Source: a virus. Taken from it: DNA of 45,822 bases. This document shows positions 30,881 through 38,127 of this stretch, in pieces; position 1 is the stretch's first letter, and every line of letters starts with the position of its first letter. The DNA lies in IMG/VR virus record IMGVR_UViG_3300025132_000072, positions 1 to 45,822 of that record; one strand, 5' to 3'. The notes beneath the pieces are model-generated. The model had not been told where the DNA came from. It did not search any database and was given only the letters and a program-made list of their open reading frames with translations. A program made the translations under genes and the position numbers.

Positions 30881-32386
30881 TCAAAAGCCCCCTATTGTAT
30901 CGACTTCTTGTATTGTACTAGCATCTATCGCATACTTATCATTTCGTATTGCGTGTATTCTAGGTAGCCTTAGTGAATACTTATCATCTTTCTTCATTAT
31001 TATTTCTGCCTTTACATGTAAAACTACTCTAGGTAGGAAAGAATATCTTTCATTCTTAAACGAAGAAACTACTTTTCTTAGCATGTTAGAAAGCAGTTTG
31101 TGATTTATCGTGGAAAGTCCAGAAACAAAACCGAGAGAAACATATCCATTTTCTTTTCGACAGGCTATTTCAAAACTCGAAAAGTTATTCTTAGCATCTA
31201 CTTTTGCTCCTATAACTACCAAGTTCAAGTCTATTCTAGGAGGGGAATGTACCACCACTGCTACAGTTTTGTCATTGGGTTGATACTTAGCATCTAAGTC
31301 CCTAATGAGGATACCATCAAACCCTTCACTTATTGATTGGTTATAGAACGCCGTAGAGTCCTCGTTTTCCTCCGACCTAGTTGGAGGGCAAGGTAAGTCT
31401 TCTAGTGCCTTGAGCCTATCCGAGAAGGGCATATTCATCATACATCTCCCGTTCTTTGATAGGCAGTCTAAAATTACATACCTTAGAGTGTCCTGTGTTT
31501 GAGCATGGTTGTTGTGAAGTATCTTCAAGACTTCGTAGTAGTCCAGTGGTTTTTCATCCGAGTCTACGCAATAGAGTTCAGCCTCCAAAATAAAGTCGGA
31601 TGGGCAATCACTTATCTCTTGTTTTAATTTTGTAGGCAATGTGAGTATTTTGCCCTTTCTGTTGAAAAAGATAGTATTATTGTTTTTCTTATGAATCTGT
31701 ATTCTTATTCCACCGTATCTATATTCGCAAATAGAATTAGTAGGTTGCCTGTACTTACTCCATTTAGTATTCGACTTTGCTAACATAGGCGGAATAAATA
31801 ACCCATGAGTAGAATCATTCCTAAGTTTTCTTTCGTTAGAATATGCATGATACATAGTATCTAGTTCGTGCATCTTAGAATCCCTTTCAACAGAAGACCG
31901 TTCTAAGTTGAAATACTTGCTTAAGCAGTTAATTACAATTCTATTTTTGTCCATCTTCAATCTAGGTTCTCTTACCCAAAATGAAATGAACCATTTCCTT
32001 TCAAGTGAAGAAAGACTTTCTAGAACTTCGGAGAATAATTCAAAGGAACCTTTCTGTCTGCAATCCATTTCTAAAAGTCGCATAACCATGTTTAGGCTAT
32101 AGTCGGCAGTCTTCTGTTTATCTCTTTCTAGATTGAACACTGCTCTCCCTAAATCATCTCCGTATATTTCTAATTCTTCTAGAAATATACCAAAGTGTTC
32201 ACAAATCCACTTCTTTGTTTTATGCTTACCAATATGAGAACTATCTAAATCTAGAGTTAGAATCTTTAGTAATTGTAAAGGTTGAATATGCTTAGAATTG
32301 AAGGCTTGAAGAATTAGACGAGTCTGTTGTGCTGATGTTTTTTTCTGCATCGTTTCGCACAGTCTCGCTAGGTGGCTCAATGTCAT
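30881..32386 (-). CDS. ATP-dependent DNA ligase homologue lacking catalytic lysine
   Basis: 501 residues with the archaeal/eukaryotic ligase layout: a helical DNA-binding domain (1-195), an adenylation domain (200-385) and an OB fold at the end. Seen: FIPPMLAKS, motif I EYRYGGIR (usual EYKYDGxR; catalytic Lys is Arg223, next Asp is Gly), FNRKGK (R243), FILEAELY (E268, E270), RYVILDCL, motif IV EGFDGILIR (final Lys is Arg362). Motif V (usually W.K.K) is not recognisable, although the LNLVVIGA strand that follows it is. Without the lysine it cannot form the enzyme-AMP intermediate, so ordinary ligation is not expected. It may be a DNA-end or nick binding or structural protein. ATG 32386 has GGTGGA before it and overlaps the upstream gene by ~95 bases. 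Confidence 0.8.
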   Translation of the reverse strand: MTLSHLARLCETMQKKTSAQQTRLILQAFNSKHIQPLQLLKILTLDLDSSHIGKHKTKKWICEHFGIFLEELEIYGDDLGRAVFNLERDKQKTADYSLNMVMRLLEMDCRQKGSFELFSEVLESLSSLERKWFISFWVREPRLKMDKNRIVINCLSKYFNLERSSVERDSKMHELDTMYHAYSNERKLRNDSTHGLFIPPMLAKSNTKWSKYRQPTNSICEYRYGGIRIQIHKKNNNTIFFNRKGKILTLPTKLKQEISDCPSDFILEAELYCVDSDEKPLDYYEVLKILHNNHAQTQDTLRYVILDCLSKNGRCMMNMPFSDRLKALEDLPCPPTRSEENEDSTAFYNQSISEGFDGILIRDLDAKYQPNDKTVAVVVHSPPRIDLNLVVIGAKVDAKNNFSSFEIACRKENGYVSLGFVSGLSTINHKLLSNMLRKVVSSFKNERYSFLPRVVLHVKAEIIMKKDDKYSLRLPRIHAIRNDKYAIDASTIQEVDTIGGF

Positions 32387-32537
32387 TCTCTTCCACCTTT
32401 ACTTCTTCTACTCCAGCCGTGAATATTTTAGTATTTACGAGTTTAACCAGTTCTTCTATGTATTGGAATTTACCTTGCCTCGTTCTTTTAAGAAACCAAA
32501 GATAACTCGCTAGTTCAACCCATTCACTCTTCTTCAT
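32292..32537 (-). CDS. 81-aa unknown protein
   Basis: From ATG 32537 (MKKSEWVELASYLWFLKRTR then QGKFQYIEELVKLVNTKIFT), a helical domain ~50 residues long, then an acidic, Ser/Thr-rich tail. Alternative starts lie at 32549 and 32588. The tail lies within the overlap with the ligase homologue. It starts in an overlap with the acidic end of the upstream gene. No family recognised. Confidence 0.4.
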   Translation of the reverse strand: MKKSEWVELASYLWFLKRTRQGKFQYIEELVKLVNTKIFTAGVEEVKVEENDIEPPSETVRNDAEKNISTTDSSNSSSLQF

Positions 32538-32883
32538 CTTCTTCCCCATCCGAAAGAATCTCGTTATGTATTCTAGGTATATTGGCAATCATAGTATTGA
32601 TTGTATTTGATAAGTCATTAAGACCCTGTTGTTCTGCGGCGTATTGCATAAAGGTTAGAGTTCCAATCGTCACAGGCAATGCTATGTGATTTATTTCTCC
32701 GCCTAGAATTAGACTCCAATGGGAAACAAACGCTCCCCTTATCAAATCATTTGAGTTAGCGACTACCGGCCAAGATTCAGTGAAGGCCATTCTTTCCTTG
32801 TGTGGCATTTCTGCTGATACTTCAACAGTCTTACACCAACTTACAAAGTTCTTCTGTTTAGTTCTGTTTCTCAATGTTCTCAT
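32524..32883 (-). CDS. 119-aa unknown protein with acidic tail
   Basis: MRTLRNRTKQKNFVSWCKTV, a basic N-terminus, then helices (PHKERMAFTESW, FVSHWSLILGG, LPVTIGTLTFMQYAAEQQGL) and the end DGEEDEEE. The hydrophobic middle could pack as a small helical bundle. ATG 32883 shares a base with the stop of the PC4-like gene. Function unknown. Confidence 0.45.
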   Translation of the reverse strand: MRTLRNRTKQKNFVSWCKTVEVSAEMPHKERMAFTESWPVVANSNDLIRGAFVSHWSLILGGEINHIALPVTIGTLTFMQYAAEQQGLNDLSNTINTMIANIPRIHNEILSDGEEDEEE

Positions 32884-33086
32884 TAGTCTTCCTCCAATAT
32901 TTCTCCTAGCATATGATATAGAAGTAGGGCTTCCTCTTTGTTCATTCGTATTCCCTTCCTAGTAGGTTTATCATTATTATACCAACGACAATCTATTACA
33001 TCAATCTTCCAATACTGCCCTTGGTAGACTCTTATCGAGTCTTCGCTGTTTCTAGGTATCTCTCCTACGAATGTTAGTTCACTCAA
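32883..33086 (-). CDS. PC4/YdbC-like single-strand-binding transcription cofactor
   Basis: 67 residues: SIRVYQGQYWKIDVIDCRWY, then DKPTRKGIRMNKEEALLLYH. The PT(K/R)KGI motif after an aromatic-rich beta sheet, followed by a helix, is the signature of the PC4/Sub1 fold, which dimerises and binds melted DNA. In archaea and viruses such proteins assist transcription or replication. TTG 33086 with GGAGGG eight bases in front. Probably acts with the virus TFB on promoter opening. Confidence 0.6.
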   Translation of the reverse strand: MSELTFVGEIPRNSEDSIRVYQGQYWKIDVIDCRWYNNDKPTRKGIRMNKEEALLLYHMLGEILEED

Positions 33087-33477
33087 TTTGCATTCCCTCC
33101 TTGAAGGTAGTAAGGGCTTTCCTACTAGTGAAGTATTGAGGGGACTCTAAATTAGATAGGCAGTTAGCAATCCAACATGCTCCGCCTATACTTGAAATTT
33201 GAACAATCTCATATTGTTCTCCATCGACTTCAACCATTTCAGTAGTGTTTATCTCCGGAACTAAACCGTACATTCTTGTGACTTCTGCGGATACCTCCAC
33301 TAAGTTGTCAACAACATACTTGATGATGTGCGCTCTTTGTATTGGTATCTTTGGTGCGACCTTAATCTTCATTGTTCCCGTCATTTTACAAACAAGGCAC
33401 TTGTTTCCCTCGCATATAGGACAGGCTATTTCTGCCGCATAAGGGGCGGGTAAGGTCACAGTCACGGCTCTCTTCAT
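33079..33477 (-). CDS. 132-aa zinc-binding protein
   Basis: MKRAVTVTLPAPYAAEIACP then CEGNKCLVCKMTGTMKIKVA: CPIC...CLVC gives a four-cysteine zinc site near residue 20-31, as in DnaJ/phage CxxCxGxG-type ribbons but degenerate. The rest alternates strands and helices. It follows the GroEL gene by four bases. ATG 33477 is chosen; TTG 33489 overlaps the chaperonin stop. Whether it is linked to the chaperonin is unknown. Confidence 0.45.
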   Translation of the reverse strand: MKRAVTVTLPAPYAAEIACPICEGNKCLVCKMTGTMKIKVAPKIPIQRAHIIKYVVDNLVEVSAEVTRMYGLVPEINTTEMVEVDGEQYEIVQISSIGGACWIANCLSNLESPQYFTSRKALTTFKEGMQIE

Positions 33478-33481
33478 AGTA

Positions 33482-35011
33482 TCACTCAAGAAGTACTGCT
33501 ACATCGGTTGTTAAAAACATCATCGCAATAGAGAAGGCCGCAGAAACGCTACTCTTTGTGACAAGAGTGGGGTCAATAATTCCATCCTCTAAAAGATTGG
33601 AAATGGCTATTGTCTTAGCATTAAAGCCTTGACTTCCTCCTTCCATCCAACCAGTTAATACCTGTTTGTCCTCTAGTTCATACTCACAATTATTCAAGAG
33701 AGTTTCTATTGGTGCGGAAAGTACATCTTTAGACATGAAATCATCGGAAGGCATTTCATGTTTCCAATATGGATAATATTGTGATAGAGTTAATCCCCCG
33801 CCGACAATATATCCACCATCCAATGCCGCCTTAGTAGCGTTAAGTGCGTCGTCAAGTCTTTCCTTAGTATCTCTCATTTCAACAGAAGAACCAGCACCCA
33901 CACGAATTACTGCGATACCTCCGCTAAGTCTAGAGATTCTTTTAGAGATGCTTTCCTTCACGAAGTCATTCGTACCTAATTCGTGGAGTTTTCTCAAGGC
34001 TTCTATTCTTTCAACAACTGCCTCTCCTCCATCTCCACCAATGATAGTAGTCTTGACTTTATCAATCACGACCTTAGTGCAACTACCTAGAGTATTTTCA
34101 TTGACTATTCTTAGGTCGTCGTCTGCTTCTTCTGCATAGGCTTTACCACCTACTACTGCAATCAAATCCTTTAGTTCGTCTAGTTGGGCGTCACCATAGT
34201 TTGGAGTTTCAATTACTCCCACATCAAGCCTACCTTGTGCCACATTCAATAGCACATTTTGTAGTGCTAGGTTCTGCAATCCTCTACAGACTAATAGTAG
34301 AGGTCTTCCTTTTTGTGAAGCATATTCACAAGCAGGTAGAATATCTTGGAACTTTCTAATGATTTTGTTAGTGGATAGGATGAGTGGATTTTCTAAAACA
34401 CAATCTCCATTATCCCGATTAGCAAACAAGTGACTAATGTAGCCGCTCTCTAATTCTAATCCTTCCTTAATCTCAAAAGAAGTATTCAAGTCTAGACTTT
34501 CCTCGACTGAAACTACTCCGTTTCTACCAACTGCTTTGAAAACCTCGGCAATAAGTTCACCTAGTTTCTCATCATTGTTGGCCGCAATAGTAGCAATCTT
34601 TTGAATATCATCGTCAACGACGGGGATGCTTCTACTATCCAAATAACCAAGAAGACCATCTCTAACATCTGTTAGGTAGGTTCTCCATTCGTGAATACTT
34701 CTATCATCTCTAAATTCGTGTAGCGATTTACACAATGCCCTAGCCAAAATACAGGCAGTAGTAGTACCATCACCTGCTTTTGATTGGGCCTTTGATGCTA
34801 GGTCTTGAACGAGTTGTACTCCCAACTGAACATAGGGGTCTTCGGAACGGACATATTTAGTGATAGTCACTCCGTCATTTATGACAACTGGAGGGTTGCC
34901 TTGTAGAATAACGGTCTTCGCTTGTGGCCCAAATGTTGGGGCTACAGTATCAGCGACTAAACTAATACCCTCTAGTAGTTTCTCTCCTACTTCCTTTCCG
35001 TTTAGAATCAT
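33482..35011 (-). CDS. groEL: Group I chaperonin (GroEL/Cpn60)
   Basis: 509 residues. Group I signatures: SLVADTVAPTFGPQAKTVIL, NDGVTITKYV, AGDGTTTACILARAL, GRNGVVSVEESLDLNTSFEI, GLELESGYISHLFANRDN, LSGGIAVIRVGAGSSVEMRD, RLDDALNATKAALDGGYIVG. The ATPase Asp residues (DGTTT and DDALNA) are kept. It lacks the Gly-Gly-Met tail of bacterial GroEL and ends VAVLLE. A thermosome (group II) is excluded by these motifs. ATG 35011 is preceded by GAGGAGGAAGA and overlaps the preceding 39-aa gene by ATGA. With the GroES gene it may fold a viral protein such as the huge tail hub. Confidence 0.93.
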   Translation of the reverse strand: MILNGKEVGEKLLEGISLVADTVAPTFGPQAKTVILQGNPPVVINDGVTITKYVRSEDPYVQLGVQLVQDLASKAQSKAGDGTTTACILARALCKSLHEFRDDRSIHEWRTYLTDVRDGLLGYLDSRSIPVVDDDIQKIATIAANNDEKLGELIAEVFKAVGRNGVVSVEESLDLNTSFEIKEGLELESGYISHLFANRDNGDCVLENPLILSTNKIIRKFQDILPACEYASQKGRPLLLVCRGLQNLALQNVLLNVAQGRLDVGVIETPNYGDAQLDELKDLIAVVGGKAYAEEADDDLRIVNENTLGSCTKVVIDKVKTTIIGGDGGEAVVERIEALRKLHELGTNDFVKESISKRISRLSGGIAVIRVGAGSSVEMRDTKERLDDALNATKAALDGGYIVGGGLTLSQYYPYWKHEMPSDDFMSKDVLSAPIETLLNNCEYELEDKQVLTGWMEGGSQGFNAKTIAISNLLEDGIIDPTLVTKSSVSAAFSIAMMFLTTDVAVLLE

Positions 35012-35127
35012 TCTTCCTCCTCTCCTTCGTTTTTTAGATACCAATTATAGAATAAATCCATTCTTTCTCTCGTTGATTGACGGGTTATGATGTAATATAA
35101 TTCTCTATACATTCCTTCATACTTCAT
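35008..35127 (-). CDS. 39-aa gene between groES and groEL
   Basis: MKYEGMYRELYYIITRQSTR then ERMDLFYNWYLKNEGEEEE. It joins groES and groEL by two ATGA overlaps, and its terminal EEEE codons are also the groEL Shine-Dalgarno sequence. It is helical with several Tyr. It may be a true small partner or just a translational bridge. Confidence 0.5.
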   Translation of the reverse strand: MKYEGMYRELYYIITRQSTRERMDLFYNWYLKNEGEEEE

Positions 35128-35342
35128 TCAATTACCGCCATAATATCTTCAATCCTAACAATAGTAAATTCATTGTAAGTGAAATGTCTATTTTCTGCGT
35201 TGTAGATTGCCTTCTTTCCAATGAGGCTACCATCCTTTTGACAGTCTTGTACCAATGCAATGTTGTCATTGATAGAAACAATGCCACTCTCGCTAAGAAC
35301 TTCTTCCGTTTTCAGTATTACCCATTCTCCAATTGCTCTCAT
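35124..35342 (-). CDS. groES: Co-chaperonin GroES-like (Cpn10), short form
   Basis: 72 residues versus ~95 for GroES. MRAIGEWVILKTEEVLSESG then IVSINDNIALVQDCQKDGSL, KKAIYNAENRHFTYNEFTIV and the ending RIEDIMAVIE, which matches the GroES C-terminal strand (...DILAVIE). The mobile loop (EVLSESGIVSIND) is present but shorter, and a roof loop seems missing. It sits directly upstream of the GroEL gene in one coupled unit. GGAGATGAG precedes ATG 35342. Confidence 0.8.
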   Translation of the reverse strand: MRAIGEWVILKTEEVLSESGIVSINDNIALVQDCQKDGSLIGKKAIYNAENRHFTYNEFTIVRIEDIMAVIE

Positions 35343-35379
35343 AATTATCTCATCTCCAATCAGTATTTAACCTACAATA

Positions 35380-35598
35380 TCATGTAGTCATTCCATTATC
35401 GGCTTCCATTTCCATTTGAAATTCCCAAGTGTGAAATGAAGCGTGTCCAGCAATAAACCCACCTGCTTCTCTAATAGTTCCTATGAAAGAGGCACCACAA
35501 ACGCTACAGTGTGTAGTGACTATTCTCTCATCAATGTAATGGCCGTTTTCTGTTTTTATTTCTACAATCTTTCCAATATCTTCATGTGTGTATTTCAT
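35380..35598 (-). CDS. 72-aa C2H2-like zinc finger protein
   Basis: MKYTHEDIGKIVEIKTENGH then HCSVCGASFIGTIREAGGFI and AGHASFHTWEF. CSVC followed ~18 residues later by HASFH gives a classic Cys2-His2 finger with a longer loop. The N-terminal half is strand-like. GGAGGT lies seven bases before ATG 35598; the frame is open to 35613. Probably nucleic-acid binding. Confidence 0.5.
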   Translation of the reverse strand: MKYTHEDIGKIVEIKTENGHYIDERIVTTHCSVCGASFIGTIREAGGFIAGHASFHTWEFQMEMEADNGMTT

Positions 35599-35599
35599 T

Positions 35600-36193
35600 T
35601 CAATTACCTCCAAAGGGCTTTCTGTTTTTTATCATGTTGTGGTAGTGGTTTTCGGGCCACCATTCCGGTCTTCTATTCTTTTTCCAAGTGGCAAAGTCCC
35701 ACTTACCTTGTAGGTAGTAATGACGATAGGACTTGATAACAAAGTCCCAACTGTGTTTTTCTTTAGGTAGGCGGTAAATATCTGCCATAGCAATAGATAC
35801 AGGAGTTAAATCTTCTTCTTCATAAGAGAAGGTGAGACTGTCACTAATTCTTTTTTCAGTGCCATGAACTTTACCATACCTAAATGTATATTCCTTACAA
35901 AGAGCAATAGCGTGGTTGTATAGCCACATGTAATTCGCTTTGTTCTGCCTAGCCCAAATAGTACTAGGGTGATTCAACATAGCAGGTTTCATTAGATAGT
36001 TGAAATGCGATTCTTTGTGGAACTGTTTTAGTTCTCTCAAGGAAGGCTCTCTGCCGTGACATTCCCAAAACAAAAAGTAAAGGGAATTAGTATGTAGCAT
36101 TTGACAACTTTCAGTTGGCATCTTTACTACATGCTTGTCTAACATCTGTTGTGCTGATAGCACTGGGTCTTTGGTTAATGCAAATATATTCAT
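35600..36193 (-). CDS. Conserved phage-type protein of unknown function
   Basis: 197 residues: MNIFALTKDPVLSAQQMLDK, HVVKMPTESCQMLHTNSLY, ...HFNYLMKPAMLNHPSTIWAR, QNKANYMWLYNHAIALCKEY, TFRYGKVHG. The N-terminal pattern MNIF.L..DP...A....DKHV.KM..E..Q.L, a central H.NHP...W.R, NY.WL and EY..RYGK.H belong to a protein found in many marine phages whose function I cannot name with certainty. Conserved His/Lys/Glu suggest an enzyme. ATGA overlap with JAMM gene. Confidence 0.55.
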   Translation of the reverse strand: MNIFALTKDPVLSAQQMLDKHVVKMPTESCQMLHTNSLYFLFWECHGREPSLRELKQFHKESHFNYLMKPAMLNHPSTIWARQNKANYMWLYNHAIALCKEYTFRYGKVHGTEKRISDSLTFSYEEEDLTPVSIAMADIYRLPKEKHSWDFVIKSYRHYYLQGKWDFATWKKNRRPEWWPENHYHNMIKNRKPFGGN

Positions 36194-36777
36194 TCTTCTT
36201 CACTATCCCAATTCTTCTCTAGTAGCATTTCATTGATAGTAGTTTTAATTTCAGCAGTTTTGTAGGTTCTCTTAATCTGCTTTCGCTCCCACTCAAATCC
36301 ACGATAAATGTCTAATCGCTTAGGTAGTGCATTACTCCAAATACCATAGTGGCCTATGCCACCTAGCACAATAGCATTGTGCATCAAAGGTTCCCACTTA
36401 CCAACAGTATTCCAATCAGTACCACTAAAGTAAGCAGAGCCGAAAGGATGGGTGTGAATCCAGCACTTAATTGGTAGAGACATTCCAACAGGGTCAACCT
36501 TGAAGGAAACAAAACCAGCAGAACCAAAGGAAATGTGTAGGTTATCTTTACCATCTACAACAACCTGTACTTCTAATCCATTAAGAATTTCAGTAGATGC
36601 TTTCCAAATGGCATTGTGAAACTCTGTCTCGGCCCAATCTCCATTGAAACTAGGGCGAATCAAGTTCTCTATTAGGCCTTGGCAGTGTGCTTCGTGGTCT
36701 GCTTCTGCTTCACCCCAATCATGTCTATCGTCGTCTTCTCCGTGTACTCTAATGTACCAATCTCCGCTTTTACTCAT
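36190..36777 (-). CDS. JAMM/MPN+ metallopeptidase (deubiquitinase-like)
   Basis: 195 residues. CWIHTHPFGSAYFSGTDW gives H108-x-H110-P-x6-S118-x2-D121, the complete JAMM zinc motif, preceded by strands and a helix (EFHNAIWKASTEILNGLEVQ) as in the MPN fold. Such enzymes remove ubiquitin-like tags or trim precursors. The N-terminal 40 residues are acidic and may bind a partner. It is encoded in one coupled run with an E1-like enzyme, and a small ubiquitin-like protein ending GG-SL lies at 40798-41004. The start and end both form ATGA overlaps. Confidence 0.8.
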   Translation of the reverse strand: MSKSGDWYIRVHGEDDDRHDWGEAEADHEAHCQGLIENLIRPSFNGDWAETEFHNAIWKASTEILNGLEVQVVVDGKDNLHISFGSAGFVSFKVDPVGMSLPIKCWIHTHPFGSAYFSGTDWNTVGKWEPLMHNAIVLGGIGHYGIWSNALPKRLDIYRGFEWERKQIKRTYKTAEIKTTINEMLLEKNWDSEEE

Positions 36778-36938
36778 TCTTCCTCATCCTCCCAATATTC
36801 AACTATTTCAATGTCATATACTTCGGATGAAGCATAACTTTCATCATAACTCCATGCCTCGGATATTGCTTCAGCCTCACTCTCTGCCGTGACCTTAAAG
36901 GTATATTTTATCATTTTTTCAATTTCATATTCTTTCAT
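36774..36938 (-). CDS. 54-aa unknown protein
   Basis: MKEYEIEKMIKYTFKVTAES then EAEAISEAWSYDESYASSEV and an acidic end EYWEDEEE. A strand, a helix and a strand as in many tiny phage proteins (KVTAESEEEA...). Start ATG 36938 directly follows the upstream stop (TAAATG). It lies between the JAMM and ART-like genes. A beta-grasp partner role cannot be excluded but no GG tail is present. Confidence 0.45.
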   Translation of the reverse strand: MKEYEIEKMIKYTFKVTAESEAEAISEAWSYDESYASSEVYDIEIVEYWEDEEE

Positions 36939-37352
36939 TTATTCTTCCTCCATTTTTTCAAATATTTTTCTGTTGTGTTTCATCATGTTTTCGTGCTGTT
37001 TAGCATACTCTTCATTATAGAAGGGATTGTCATAAGTGACAATATCATCCCAATTTAAGTCGCTGGTAGGTATTGACCGAGTAGAAACATAAGATGCTCC
37101 TTCATCATCTACTCCCAATAACTTAGTCATTATTGGAGAATGGTCATTGCCAATCCTCATTGTATCGTCGCCTTCTTCTCTATCGAAGGATAGTACGCAG
37201 ATTTTATCCGAATACATTCTAGTGAAACTAACCCAACGAACTGCTGTTTCTTGGCTAGTGGAACAATAGATTTCTCCGAATTGAGTTTTGAGTCCAGTAG
37301 ATAAAATTGAAATTAAATTATCATAAGGTGTTGCGTGATAATAACGAATCAT
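36939..37352 (-). CDS. ADP-ribosyltransferase-fold-like protein
   Basis: 137 residues: MIRYYHATPYDNLISILSTG, LKTQFGEIYCSTSQETAVRW. The pattern Y-H-A-T-P...I...G-L, then I-Y-C-S-T-S...A, is that of the first two blocks of the PARP/Tpt1 ART fold (H6 and Y29 as NAD-binding candidates). A third acidic residue (E/Q) is not obvious. It is coupled by ATGA to the E1-like gene and could modify host or viral protein, or RNA. I cannot tell substrate or even activity. Other readings, such as an inactive ART-like binding domain, are possible. Confidence 0.45.
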   Translation of the reverse strand: MIRYYHATPYDNLISILSTGLKTQFGEIYCSTSQETAVRWVSFTRMYSDKICVLSFDREEGDDTMRIGNDHSPIMTKLLGVDDEGASYVSTRSIPTSDLNWDDIVTYDNPFYNEEYAKQHENMMKHNRKIFEKMEEE

Positions 37353-37942
37353 ACATTCACCACCATAAACGGATTAACGCTCTCTCCAGCAAACCACCGT
37401 TGCATCCACTGTGCGCCAATACTAGCAATTACAGCATGCATGAAGTGAATACCTTCTTTGCTACCATCCCAAGAATCTCCTTGACATGAGAAGGAACCAT
37501 CCGGACCTGCTAGTAGCGTATCATAAGAAGAAGGCTCCGCTTGATAAGAAACAAGTGCGGCATTCCTTCCTTGAGAACGAAGGTCTAACCATTTTACTTC
37601 TTCCACATTGGCCTTGTATAGCATTCGTCGTGTGTTCAAATTATCAACACAACAAATCACTAAGTCGTATCCTTTCAGTTGGTCGTCAACTAGGATTGGA
37701 TATTTATTTCTAATCTTTACTTGTTCATAGTTCATCTTCATAACTAATGCTTTGTTCTTTCCAACATTATCTGTTGTGAAGCGTTGGTATGTCACATTCT
37801 TTTCTTCAACAGTATCGGGGTCACTTACGGTAATCTCGTAGAGTTCCGCTTCATAACTTCCGTTCCCTGTTAGGTTGTTCAAGGTGTCAATGAGATAACT
37901 CCCAATTCCACCGGCTCCGATTATCAGTATTTTTCTTTTCAT
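37349..37942 (-). CDS. E1/ThiF-like adenylating enzyme
   Basis: 197 residues. LIIGAGGIGSYL (G9-G14), SDPDTVEEKNVTYQRF (D41, N49, Arg finger candidates), NVGKNKA (K62), YDLVICCVDNLNTRRML (D100, R105) are the E1/ThiF/MoeB motifs that bind ATP and a Ubl C-terminus. No zinc Cys pairs are seen. C153 in GPDGSFSCQGDSW is a candidate for a thioester Cys. The protein is short (~250 for ThiF/MoeB), more like phage/PRTRC-type ThiF proteins. It should activate a small GG-ended protein, of which one exists at 40798-41004. GGAGGAATAAAT precedes ATG 37942. Confidence 0.8.
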   Translation of the reverse strand: MKRKILIIGAGGIGSYLIDTLNNLTGNGSYEAELYEITVSDPDTVEEKNVTYQRFTTDNVGKNKALVMKMNYEQVKIRNKYPILVDDQLKGYDLVICCVDNLNTRRMLYKANVEEVKWLDLRSQGRNAALVSYQAEPSSYDTLLAGPDGSFSCQGDSWDGSKEGIHFMHAVIASIGAQWMQRWFAGESVNPFMVVNV

Positions 37943-37944
37943 AT

Positions 37945-38127
37945 TTATTCCTCCTTTATTTTTTCTAATCTTTCTCTAAGATAAAGACAATGTTTGGGTA
38001 AGGCGTGAACCTGTCCACTTATTCTATATCCTCTAACATAAATAGCGGGTTCTCCTTTACCTATAGTCCCAAAACATAGCCTACAATAAGTCCTGCCTGT
38101 TCCTTTCTTTACACCGAATCCAACCAC
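37945..38127 (-). CDS. 60-aa zinc-finger protein
   Basis: MVGFGVKKGTGRTYCRLCFG then TIGKGEPAIYVRGYRISGQV and HALPKHC. The C-x2-C...H-x5-HC spacing with I-x-K-G-E resembles PARP-type or phage-type single zinc fingers. GTG 38127 with AAAGGGAAT before it; it overlaps the end of the TFB gene. Probably nucleic-acid binding. Confidence 0.5.
   Translation of the reverse strand: MVGFGVKKGTGRTYCRLCFGTIGKGEPAIYVRGYRISGQVHALPKHCLYLRERLEKIKEE

Noticed and set aside
33482-35011. Thermosome (group II chaperonin)
   Set aside because: Motifs and the coupled GroES gene are of group I type; no built-in lid segment is seen.
36774-36938. Second ubiquitin-like protein next to the JAMM gene
   Set aside because: No GG near the C-terminus and the fold pattern is not clearly beta-grasp.
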